Assembly: GCA_009885845.1 (NCBI GenBank)
Contig: VFJW01000037.1
Coordinates: 1-64,000, forward strand
Source: Geobacter sp.
GTDB lineage: Bacteria > Desulfobacterota > Desulfuromonadia > Geobacterales > Pseudopelobacteraceae
Length of the DNA: 64,000 nt
Reading direction: 5' to 3'
Made by a program: the position numbers and the translations under genes. A model generated the notes under the pieces. It was not told where the DNA came from and did not search any database. It saw only the letters and a list, made by a program, of their open reading frames with translations. Every line of letters begins with the position of its first letter. Position 1 is the first letter of the stretch. Below, one piece after another: positions 29,203-40,380 of this stretch.

Positions 29203-30228
29203 ATGCGAAAAATACTGGTACTTTCATCCCTCGTGCTTTTACTTCTGTCTGCTGTTGTTTGTGGGGCGGCCGAGTATAAGGATGTCACGTTTAGCTTTAA
29301 AAATGCCGGGCCGGTCGTATTCAACCATGAATTCCATCTTAAAAAATACAATAACAACTGTAAAGTCTGTCATGACGCGATCTACAGCCTGAAAAGCAAA
29401 AAACGCTTCACCATGGCCGAGATGGAAAAGACCAAATCATGCGGCGCGTGTCATAGCGGCGTAAAAGCATTCAGCGTTGCCACGGAAAAAGATTGTTCCC
29501 GTTGTCACAGCGGCAAACCACGCGATATTACCTACCAGATTAAAGGTCTCGGCATCTCGGTATTCAGCCACGCAACACACATAGCCAAAACCGGCGGCGC
29601 CTGTAGAGGATGTCACAACGGCATCGTCGTATCTGGCAAGGAAAAATCGGTGACTATGGCAGAAATGGAAAAAGGTCGCACCTGTGGGGCGTGCCATAAC
29701 GGAAAACGGGCTTTTGCGGTAACGGCCAACTGTGATCGCTGCCACAAGGGACTGAAACCAAAAGATATCACCTTCAACCTGAAAGGAGTTGCAGCGGCGA
29801 CGTTCAGTCATGAATTCCATACTCAGGCCTACAGCTGTAAAGATTGCCATACAAAAACATTCCCCTACAAAGTCGTTGTCGGCAAAGCCACCATGGATGA
29901 CATGGTCAAAGGTAAGTCCTGCGGCATCTGTCACAACGGAAAAGACGCCTTCGCATCTTCAGGAGATTGCGCGAAATGCCATAAAGGACTGAAACCTGCA
30001 ATTGTCACGTTCAAGACCGATGGCGGTGAAGCGGCATTCAGCCACGAATTCCATCTGCAGAGCTACAAATGTGTCGATTGCCACACCGGAATCTTCCCGT
30101 ACAAGGCCGGGGCACTGAAAGCCTCGATGAGTGACATGGAATCAGGGAAATCCTGCGGTGCCTGTCATAACAAAGGCAAGGATGCCTTCCCGGTACAGGG
30201 TGATTGCGGCAAGTGTCACAAGATGTAG
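29203..30228 (+). CDS. Dodecaheme cytochrome of four tandem c7-type (triheme) domains
   Basis: 12 CxxCH motifs in four repeats of about 75-80 aa; signal peptide. Confidence 0.92.
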   Translation: MRKILVLSSLVLLLLSAVVCGAAEYKDVTFSFKNAGPVVFNHEFHLKKYNNNCKVCHDAIYSLKSKKRFTMAEMEKTKSCGACHSGVKAFSVATEKDCSRCHSGKPRDITYQIKGLGISVFSHATHIAKTGGACRGCHNGIVVSGKEKSVTMAEMEKGRTCGACHNGKRAFAVTANCDRCHKGLKPKDITFNLKGVAAATFSHEFHTQAYSCKDCHTKTFPYKVVVGKATMDDMVKGKSCGICHNGKDAFASSGDCAKCHKGLKPAIVTFKTDGGEAAFSHEFHLQSYKCVDCHTGIFPYKAGALKASMSDMESGKSCGACHNKGKDAFPVQGDCGKCHKM

Positions 30229-30258
30229 ATCCAGAGGTGCGATTTTGTCATACTAACC

Positions 30259-30303
30259 CGGCAATCCGGGATGCATGTCAAGGGCGTCCGTCCCGGATTG
30301 CCG
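30259..30303 (+). terminator. Hairpin downstream of dodecaheme cytochrome
   Basis: CGGCAATCCGGGA ... TCCCGGATTGCCG, perfect 13-bp stem; weak T-tract. Confidence 0.45.
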
Positions 30304-30728
30304 ATGACCGTGCAATAATTGCTCACCGTATTTTCGCTGAAGCCTGACATATTGACTCTGCAATTACCCTCAACCATACGCCACTTGTTTCCGCGAACAT
30401 TCCGCCCGAGCAGTATCAAAAACTGCCTCCGGTCGTCATACCGATCTTTATCCCGCCGCAAAACCTATCCTGAATCAGTCTCCGACTCTTTACCTGTTAC
30501 AATCCTGAAAACGCAGTTTTCAACGCGTACCCGCGTGCCTTGATCGGCCCGCTGCCGCCTGCTGTCTGCACTTAGTGTATATGGCACAGTAATTCTCCGG
30601 GCAGCATGTACCAATGATGATACCTCCGGGAGTTTTTTTCGGGAGCTTCGTAGACAACTGTTTTTCCCGTGATATACTTTATTTACTGCACTGAATGTGC
30701 AGAAAACCACCGCAAAGGAGAGCTACAC

Positions 30729-30995
30729 ATGAAGAGAATTATCATCGCAGTATTGTCAGTAACAGTTTTTGCCGGGTCAGCACTTGCCGCTGACGTGATG
30801 GAGATGAAAAAAGGTGTGACCTTTAAACACAAAGCGCATGCCGAAGCGCTTAAGGACTGCACAAAGTGCCATGAGAAAGCCGAGGGGGGTAAAATTGAAG
30901 GTTTCGGCAAAGATCTGGCCCACAAAAAATGCAAGGATTGCCACAGTGAAATGAAAAAGGGGCCAACAAACTGTAAAGGATGCCATTCCAAGTAG
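30729..30995 (+). CDS. PpcA-family periplasmic triheme cytochrome c7
   Basis: GVTFKHKAHAEALKDCTKCHEKAEGGKIEGFGKDLAHKKCKDCHSEMKKGPTNCKGCHSK strongly resembles PpcA-type sequence. Confidence 0.93.
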   Translation: MKRIIIAVLSVTVFAGSALAADVMEMKKGVTFKHKAHAEALKDCTKCHEKAEGGKIEGFGKDLAHKKCKDCHSEMKKGPTNCKGCHSK

Positions 30996-31060
30996 CCTGG
31001 AAATCAGCTTCAAAGTTAGTATGTTCTATGGGAAACGCAAGTTAATCTAAGGGAATCAAA

Positions 31061-31093
31061 AAAAGGCGGCAGACTTTGCCTGCCGCCTTTTTT
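31061..31093 (+). terminator. Rho-independent terminator
   Basis: AAAAGGCGGCAG ... CTGCCGCCTTTT TTT. Confidence 0.8.
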
Positions 31094-31202
31094 TCATCCG
31101 GCCGGTTGTGCTTTTCCGTTTTACTGGTAGCATTGATAAAGTTAACATCACTTCAGCTGTGTATAGAATGTTGCCGGAATAAATATGCAGGGAGGATTAA
31201 TA

Positions 31203-33080
31203 ATGTACTTTCGCATCATAGTACTGTTGTTTCTGTTATCACTGTCTTCAACGCCGGTAACCGCCGAACAGGGGATGGCCATAGACCCGGCCACCTGCCT
31301 GGGATGCCACAGCAATAAATTTTCCATTCACAACTTCGCCGCATCCGTCCACGGAAAAAACGCCTGCACCAGCTGCCATGTGGACATTATCGATCTCCCG
31401 AAGCATATGAAAAAGGAGATCAAGGTTCAGAAGGTACAGTGCGAGCGCTGCCATAAAAAGCAAAACTCCGAGCACTATGCCAGTGTACATGCCGAAAAAG
31501 GTGTGACCTGCGCTCAATGCCACACCGATATCCATACTCATAATTACTGGAAAAACGACAAGCGCATCGCTGTTGCCAAATGCGTCCAATGTCATGACCA
31601 GGAAGCGGTCTACCAGAAATCCATCCACGGCAAGGCGGTTGCGGCCGGCAATAAGGATTCCGCCGCCTGCCATGACTGTCATAATCTCCACGCCATTGAA
31701 AAACTGGCTGGCGCAAATGATCATAAAGGTCGCGAATTTCACACTAAAGTCTGCATGAAGTGCCACAGCGACAGTGCGATGATGGCCAGGAACAAGGTCA
31801 CAAATGTCGCGGTTAAATCATACATGGAGAGTTATCACGGCAAGAACTACCGCCTTAACAGTCCTGAAAAAGTTGCCGGTTGTGCCGATTGCCACACGGC
31901 ACATTCGGTATTACCGAAATCTGATCCGCAATCCAGTATCAATCCGGCAAATATGGTCAAACAATGTGCTTCATGCCATCCTAATGCAACTCCACTCTTT
32001 GCAAAGTTTTATGCACACGGCGAGATGACAGACCGGCATAAATATCCGGTCCTGTACTACACGTTTATCGCAATGACCGGACTGCTCCTTTCCACGTTTG
32101 CGGTGTTCTGGATTCACACGCTGCTATGGATGTTCCGCGGTTTTGCCGAGAATCGGGAGAAAGCTGACAAACTGGCCGCTGGAACGCATCATCATGTGCA
32201 CGTTACTGATGCAGGCACACATATGCATGTCATTCCCGACGGTCACAAGCAGTATCGACGCTTCAACCGGCTACATATCTTCCTGCATATTCTGGTCATC
32301 ACCAGCTTCCTGCTGCTTTCGCTGACCGGCCTGCCGCTCAAATTCAGCGGGCAGCAGTGGGCTAACTTCATGATGCAGTTCTACGGCGGGGCTGCAAATG
32401 CCGCACTGCTGCATCGCATCGGTGCCGTAATCACCTTTATTTATTTCGGGTCTGCCATTGCAATGAGTATCCACTTTCTGTTTATTAGAAAGGATATCAA
32501 AGGCAATCCGCTGCAGCGACTGTTCGGCCCGGATTCTCTCTGTTTCAATCTGCGCGATATCAAAGATGTATTTTTTATGGTCAGATGGTTCTTCTTCAAG
32601 GGCCCAAAACCAACCTTTGAACGCTGGACCTACTGGGAAAAATTCGATTTCGTCGCGGTCTTCTGGGGTATGTTCGCCATCGGCGGATCCGGCCTGATGC
32701 TCTGGTTCCCGGAATTCTTCGGTATGTTCCTGCCCGGATGGGCGTTCAATGTCGCAACCATTGTCCATTCTGACGAAGCGCTCCTTGCTACCGGCTTCAT
32801 CTTCACCGTTCATTTCTTCAACACCCACGGACGACCGGAGAAGTTTCCGATGGATTTTGTTATCTTCAACGGGCAAATCTCCAAGGAAGAGATGATTGAT
32901 GAGCGCGGCGATCAGTGGAAACGCTACCAGGAGGAGGGAATAACCGAGCAGTTTGCCTGCAAAAAGACCAGCGGCATACTGTATGACTTCCTGTTCAAGG
33001 GTTTTGGATTTACCGCGCTTTTAATCGGACTTGGACTGATGGTGCTGATGATTCTTGCCTTTCTGAGCGGCGGACACTGA
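31203..33080 (+). CDS. CbcL-like inner-membrane cytochrome: nonaheme c-type domain fused to a cytochrome b (HydC/FdnI-type) membrane domain
   Basis: Nine CxxCH motifs (CLGCH, CTSCH, CERCH, CAQCH, CVQCH, CHDCH, CMKCH, CADCH, CASCH) followed by a multi-TM cytochrome b-like domain. Confidence 0.85.
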   Translation: MYFRIIVLLFLLSLSSTPVTAEQGMAIDPATCLGCHSNKFSIHNFAASVHGKNACTSCHVDIIDLPKHMKKEIKVQKVQCERCHKKQNSEHYASVHAEKGVTCAQCHTDIHTHNYWKNDKRIAVAKCVQCHDQEAVYQKSIHGKAVAAGNKDSAACHDCHNLHAIEKLAGANDHKGREFHTKVCMKCHSDSAMMARNKVTNVAVKSYMESYHGKNYRLNSPEKVAGCADCHTAHSVLPKSDPQSSINPANMVKQCASCHPNATPLFAKFYAHGEMTDRHKYPVLYYTFIAMTGLLLSTFAVFWIHTLLWMFRGFAENREKADKLAAGTHHHVHVTDAGTHMHVIPDGHKQYRRFNRLHIFLHILVITSFLLLSLTGLPLKFSGQQWANFMMQFYGGAANAALLHRIGAVITFIYFGSAIAMSIHFLFIRKDIKGNPLQRLFGPDSLCFNLRDIKDVFFMVRWFFFKGPKPTFERWTYWEKFDFVAVFWGMFAIGGSGLMLWFPEFFGMFLPGWAFNVATIVHSDEALLATGFIFTVHFFNTHGRPEKFPMDFVIFNGQISKEEMIDERGDQWKRYQEEGITEQFACKKTSGILYDFLFKGFGFTALLIGLGLMVLMILAFLSGGH

Positions 33081-33101
33081 AGAGATATCATTTCATAAAC
33101 A

Positions 33102-33121
33102 GGGGGGCTGATCAGCCCCCC
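33102..33121. terminator. GC-rich palindrome between convergent genes
   Basis: GGGGGGCTGATCAGCCCCCC, perfect 20-bp palindrome. Confidence 0.45.
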
Positions 33122-33152
33122 CATTATAAAAACAATGTGTCAGCCGGGGAGA

Positions 33153-34994
33153 CTATTCTTTAACGCCGGTTATCGGGCCAGCAGAGATAACTTTGCTCTG
33201 TTCGGCAGGCTGTTTCTGCCATTTACTAAGTGCAATTGACTCTGCGGCAGCTGCCAGTCCGAATGAGAAGACACTGGAAACCAGCGGCAGGCCATGTGTC
33301 GCCATGAGATCGAACATGAAAACCTTTATTCCGCCGACAATCATGACAAGTATGGCAACATTGCGAATTTCTTTGTTCTTCCTCAGAAAGGCAAACAGGA
33401 TCAAGGCAATAGCAGCGCTGTTTATAAGAACCGACTGCGCACAAACGAATGCATCGCGATGCATTGCCGCGGGAAGCAGCGTAACGACCTGAAACAGTGC
33501 GATTCGCATCATATAGAACCCGCTGATGAGACCGGTAAGGAGAAGAAGGACTGCACTCCGGTCATGCACATCAAAACGACCGAAGAACAAATACTTTTCC
33601 GATGGTGGCCACGAGCGACTCCACTGGTACTGATAAAGAATAATACCTGCCAGTAGGCCGGTTGGAAGTATGTTTACGGCATCCATCGCTGTCGGACCGG
33701 CACCCCTGAATGAAATCACCATAGCCACACAGCAGTATAGCTGGAACAGGTAGGATATTATCCTGATAGAACCACTGCCCCATGTACGGGACATAACGGC
33801 CAGAGTGATGGCTACCAGGGAAATGACCGGCAGGGAGATTACGAACATTCCGGTTGCCACCGGAAGCGCCAGCGCCAGCAGAACTCCACAGGCAAAGGCA
33901 AACGAGCCGGCGCCGGGCGCACCCTCGACGGCTTGTTTTTCCAGCCAGAAGGTCACTATAAGGTAGTATATGGCTATCAATAGCCCAATAACTGCAAGCG
34001 TCTGCTCACTTCCTCCCTGGGCACTAAACACATACATAGCTATGGAGAATGCCCAGATAATGTTGAGAGTGGGAAGAGCTAAATCAAATTTGGATATTTT
34101 TTCAGCGCCGCTTCGAAAGATGCCGAGCAGTCCGAGGATGATATATGTTGTAGCAAATGCAGCTATAACCGGAAGGAACCATGAAATTGCCAATTCCGAA
34201 GAAATTGTTCCCCCCTTGCGCAACTCAGTAACGATCTGAACTCCCCACATCTGCAGCATGACCATAGTGACGACAAGAACTACCCAGCGAAGCCACGAGC
34301 ATCGTTTTATCTTTGCGGCAAAATATCCGAGCAGATTGGCGGTCAGGAGTAACAGAGCAAGATACGGGAAGAACGGGCGTGGATAATCCATTGCAGACCC
34401 TGCGAAGCACATGCTCAGGATGCCGACTGATATAGGGGTAAGGGCGTTAAACTGGCGACTGATCAGAGCCATACCGATGCCGGTTGCCATCAAGGTCAAA
34501 TATGCAGGTACAAGTGGAAGAGAATTGAAGTGTGAGTGCGTCTCTACCACGATGGTCGACATCAGCAGTGCCCCGCTGGCGGCGAAAATTGGTGCAAGCG
34601 GACTCTGCTTATTGTATCTGTACCAGCCGACAATCATCAGGATGGCGGCATAACTCATACCGATAACCGAACCGACAAGCTTATTGATTACTCCGCTGTC
34701 GGTTATGGTACGAAGGATCAGAGCAACTACCAGCAGAAAGCAGAGTGTTGCCAGACGGGGCAGCAATGAAGTGCGGGTAGCCCAGTTAAGTACCTCTTCC
34801 GAAACATCAGTGATTTCATCAGGAGGAATGTCCTTTTCGTATGCCGGAGCTGAAGAACCGGAACCGGGCCCGGAGCCTGCGGCTTCTCCCTCACCAAGAC
34901 GGGCAGCCAGCCGCTCCATCTGCTGTTCCATCGCTTGCAGGCGGGCTGTAAGCTCTTTTTCCCGCTCTCCTGCATTTGTTTCCGGCTCTGTCAT
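33153..34994 (-). CDS. DUF2339-like polytopic membrane protein
   Basis: N-terminal coiled coil then many TM helices. Confidence 0.65.
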   Translation of the reverse strand: MTEPETNAGEREKELTARLQAMEQQMERLAARLGEGEAAGSGPGSGSSAPAYEKDIPPDEITDVSEEVLNWATRTSLLPRLATLCFLLVVALILRTITDSGVINKLVGSVIGMSYAAILMIVGWYRYNKQSPLAPIFAASGALLMSTIVVETHSHFNSLPLVPAYLTLMATGIGMALISRQFNALTPISVGILSMCFAGSAMDYPRPFFPYLALLLLTANLLGYFAAKIKRCSWLRWVVLVVTMVMLQMWGVQIVTELRKGGTISSELAISWFLPVIAAFATTYIILGLLGIFRSGAEKISKFDLALPTLNIIWAFSIAMYVFSAQGGSEQTLAVIGLLIAIYYLIVTFWLEKQAVEGAPGAGSFAFACGVLLALALPVATGMFVISLPVISLVAITLAVMSRTWGSGSIRIISYLFQLYCCVAMVISFRGAGPTAMDAVNILPTGLLAGIILYQYQWSRSWPPSEKYLFFGRFDVHDRSAVLLLLTGLISGFYMMRIALFQVVTLLPAAMHRDAFVCAQSVLINSAAIALILFAFLRKNKEIRNVAILVMIVGGIKVFMFDLMATHGLPLVSSVFSFGLAAAAESIALSKWQKQPAEQSKVISAGPITGVKE

Positions 34995-35289
34995 CTCCTG
35001 CCTCCTGTTAATACAAGATCGCTGCAAATATAACGCTGTTTAAAATAAATGCGTCCGGCCGTTTTGTCAATATGTAGATTGGCCGAATGGCGGTAATCAA
35101 CCGATATGACGAAAGTGGCTGCAATCGAATAGCGTCCAAGATTTGAATCAGAAAATCATTTTATGTTGCTTTATTATTACCTTCATGCTAGGAAAAACTC
35201 TTTATTTATCAATGATGATTTTCGTATACATTAATTCATAAGCTGTTTGTTATCAAGTAAACCATGCTCAGTATCCGAGGAGGAATTGA

Positions 35290-36825
35290 ATGGAACCCGT
35301 AAAAAAAATAAGTGCTGAAAAATACTACATGAACATCATCAGCTTACTGGGAATGCTCCTCTCTGCAATCTCAGGAATTGTCATAGTTCTGTTCCTCGCT
35401 TTGCAGGCGTTTAGAGGGTTTGAAAACCCGTACCTGGAAATAGTGACGTTTTTTGTTTTGCCTATGGGAGTATTATCCGGCGGCGTGCTAACCTACTTTG
35501 GTGCATGGCGCACCCGGAGCAAGCATCGCAGAAACCCCAATGTTGATCTTCCTCCGCTCCCTCGTCTCGACTTCAATGATCCGGACAAACTGCGCCTTGC
35601 TGGCTTTTTTGCCCTGGTAACCGTTGTGTTTTTCGCTATTATCGGAGTTGCAACAATCAAGGGGTTCGAATTTTCCGAATCAACCGCGTTCTGCGGTGAA
35701 GTCTGTCATGTGCCTATGGAGCCGGAACACACCGCCTGGGAACAATCACCTCACGCACGCGTACGCTGCGTCGAGTGTCATGTCGGTTCAGGACTTGATT
35801 ACTACGTCAAAGCCAAAATCAACGGAACCAGGCAGCTCTATTCCGTCCTGACTGGCACGTTCCCGACACCGATTCCAACCCCGGTTCACAACCTCCGCCC
35901 GGCACGAGGTACCTGCGAGCGCTGCCACTGGCCGGAAAAATTCATCTCGGCACGCCATAAATACATTTCTCATAACGCCCCCAACGAGACAAACACTCGT
36001 CGCGATATGCAGCTGCTGATCAAAATAGGCGGGACTCCGGGGGCTCCAAACAGTTCCGGTATCCACTGGCACATCGGCAAGGAAGTTGCCTATATCGCCA
36101 CGGACGAAAAACGGATGGAAATCCCCTATATTTCGGTCAAGAGAAATGACGGCAGTATCGATGAATTCGTCAACGTAGAAAAACCGGTATCAAAAGAGGA
36201 ATTGGCGAAACATGAAAAACGTGTCATGGACTGTATCGATTGTCACAACCGGCCGGCTCACTCATATAACCCCCCAAGCGATGAGCTGGATCACGCCTTT
36301 ACTGCAGGTAAGCTTGACCCATCCCTGCCGTTTGTGAAGAAACTTGCCGTTGAACTGCTGGAGCAGCCGTACAAGAGCAAGGAGGAAGCAACTGCGGCGA
36401 TTAACAAAGGAATTAACGAATATTATGCCAAAAACTACCCCGCCCTGGTCAAAACCAAGGACGCATCGATCAAACAGGCGGTTGAAGAGATTCAGCGCAT
36501 CTACGGCAGAAACTTTTTCCCCAAGATGAAAGTCGTCTGGAGCGCCTATCCGTCACATATGGGACACTTCTACTTCCCCGGATGTTTCCGCTGTCACGAC
36601 GGAAAGCATAAGAATGCCGCCGGCAAGCTTATTTCCAAGGATTGCAACCTGTGCCACATTGTTCTCAGCCAGACACAGGAGAATATCCCCAAAGGCACCC
36701 AGGTAAAAGATTTCGTACACCCGGTTGATATTGGCAACGAACTGACGAAAATGAACTGCAGTGATTGCCACGCCCCTGGCGGCCATGATGTTACCGGCGG
36801 AGAAGACGCGAAAAAGAAACACTAA
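35290..36825 (+). CDS. ImcH-like NapC/NirT-type heptaheme cytochrome
   Basis: N-terminal TMs; AFCGEVCHVPMEPE, CVECH, CERCH, CIDCH, CFRCH, CNLCH, CSDCH. Confidence 0.82.
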   Translation: MEPVKKISAEKYYMNIISLLGMLLSAISGIVIVLFLALQAFRGFENPYLEIVTFFVLPMGVLSGGVLTYFGAWRTRSKHRRNPNVDLPPLPRLDFNDPDKLRLAGFFALVTVVFFAIIGVATIKGFEFSESTAFCGEVCHVPMEPEHTAWEQSPHARVRCVECHVGSGLDYYVKAKINGTRQLYSVLTGTFPTPIPTPVHNLRPARGTCERCHWPEKFISARHKYISHNAPNETNTRRDMQLLIKIGGTPGAPNSSGIHWHIGKEVAYIATDEKRMEIPYISVKRNDGSIDEFVNVEKPVSKEELAKHEKRVMDCIDCHNRPAHSYNPPSDELDHAFTAGKLDPSLPFVKKLAVELLEQPYKSKEEATAAINKGINEYYAKNYPALVKTKDASIKQAVEEIQRIYGRNFFPKMKVVWSAYPSHMGHFYFPGCFRCHDGKHKNAAGKLISKDCNLCHIVLSQTQENIPKGTQVKDFVHPVDIGNELTKMNCSDCHAPGGHDVTGGEDAKKKH

Positions 36826-36845
36826 TCTGCAGACACTGCTTCAAT

Positions 36846-36895
36846 CCAGTAACAGAAGGGCCCGATCAACTCTGATCGGGCCCTTCTGTTACTGG
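36846..36895. terminator. Very long perfect hairpin between convergent genes
   Basis: 23-bp perfect stem CCAGTAACAGAAGGGCCCGATCA-ACTC-TGATCGGGCCCTTCTGTTACTGG; no flanking T-tract. Confidence 0.55.
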
Positions 36896-36914
36896 GATAC
36901 AAACCATTAAATAT

Positions 36915-37094
36915 CTATAACTCCTCATAACCATCATCCGGAGTAAGGTCGTCTTCAGGTTCCTCTGCCGTTCCATCGGATTCAACTGCCTCTTCCTTCA
37001 GATGGCGAATGAACTCGACATTCTCACGGATGGTGTGCCGTACATCTGCAAGAAGTTTTTCCAATTCATCAGACTCTTTTTCGCCAACAGTCAT
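36915..37094 (-). CDS. Small acidic hypothetical protein (59 aa)
   Basis: MTVGEKESDELEKLLADVRHTIRENVEFIRHLKEEAVESDGTAEEPEDDLTPDDGYEEL; just upstream-overlaps the trxB 3' region context; below ORF-track length cutoff. Confidence 0.5.
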   Translation of the reverse strand: MTVGEKESDELEKLLADVRHTIRENVEFIRHLKEEAVESDGTAEEPEDDLTPDDGYEEL

Positions 37095-37096
37095 GG

Positions 37097-39375
<2,279 letters not shown>

Positions 39376-39393
39376 TCTTCTCAAGGAGCAGGA

Positions 39394-40380
39394 ATGCAGA
39401 AGCACAATGTTGTCATCGGAATAGATATCGGCGGTACGACCACTTCGTTCGGATTTGTTGATCGCAGCGGTGCGCTGTTGTGCGAAGAAACCCTGGCCAC
39501 ACAGGGAACCCAGCCGGCATACACTCTGGTTTCCCGCCTGCATGACTCCATCGGGAAGCTCCGTTTGACTCTCCCGCCGGCAGCGAGTATTGCGGGAATC
39601 GGCATTGGAGCTCCCAATGCCAACTACCTTCGGGGAACGGTCGAACATCCAGTCAACCTCAACTGGGGAGCATCGGTCAATCTGGCAGAACTGTTTCGGC
39701 AACAGTTTAATCTGCCGGTCGCTGTCACCAATGACGCCAATGCAGCGGCAATTGGAGAAATGCTGTTCGGCGGCGCACGAGGAATGAAACATGTCATCGT
39801 CATCACTCTGGGAACCGGTCTGGGGAGCGGAATCATTGCCAATGGCGAGTTGCTGTACGGTGCCGATGGTTTCGCCGGAGAGCTCGGCCATACGACTGTT
39901 GATCCTGAAGGGCGGCGCTGTGCCTGCGGAAAACGGGGATGCCTGGAAACCTATGTGTCTGCCACCGGCCTCTGCCGGACACTGACCGAACTTCTGGAAC
40001 TGAGCCCCGACCCCAGTCTTCTGCGAGAATCTGCTATCAGTCGTCTGACTTCAAAACAGATCTATGAAGCAGCCTGTCTTGGTGATACCTATGCCCTTGC
40101 TGCGTTTGATGCAACGGCCCGGACACTCGGCATGAAGCTGGCCGATGCCGTAGCGCATACGAACCCTGAAGCTATTTTTCTTTCCGGAGGAGTTGCCGCG
40201 GCGGGGGATCTGCTGATAATACCGACCAGGCGATATATGGAGGAGTTTTTGTTTACCCCGTACAAAGGGAAGGTCCAGTTGCTCCGGTCAGAGCTTCCTG
40301 AGGGGAGCGGTGCGATTCTCGGGGCGGCAGCGCTGGCCTGGAACGAAGTTGATACGAAAACAAATGCTACACACCCCTGA
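39394..40380 (+). CDS. ROK-family sugar kinase (glucokinase-like)
   Basis: GIDIGGTTTSFG, TLGTGLGSGII, GELGHTTVDPEGRRCACGKRGCLE. Confidence 0.92.
   Translation: MQKHNVVIGIDIGGTTTSFGFVDRSGALLCEETLATQGTQPAYTLVSRLHDSIGKLRLTLPPAASIAGIGIGAPNANYLRGTVEHPVNLNWGASVNLAELFRQQFNLPVAVTNDANAAAIGEMLFGGARGMKHVIVITLGTGLGSGIIANGELLYGADGFAGELGHTTVDPEGRRCACGKRGCLETYVSATGLCRTLTELLELSPDPSLLRESAISRLTSKQIYEAACLGDTYALAAFDATARTLGMKLADAVAHTNPEAIFLSGGVAAAGDLLIIPTRRYMEEFLFTPYKGKVQLLRSELPEGSGAILGAAALAWNEVDTKTNATHP

Noticed and set aside
29203-30228. Periodic repeats that could be read as a DNA repeat array
   Set aside because: Explained by four homologous c7 protein domains
32271-32876. 201-aa minus-strand ORF opposite the CbcL-like gene
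   Set aside because: Shadow of the cytochrome b membrane domain
35690-35720. CGEVCH (CX3CH) as an unusual heme motif in the ImcH-like protein
   Set aside because: CX3CH at the first heme appears common in this NapC/NirT-like group, so not treated as novel
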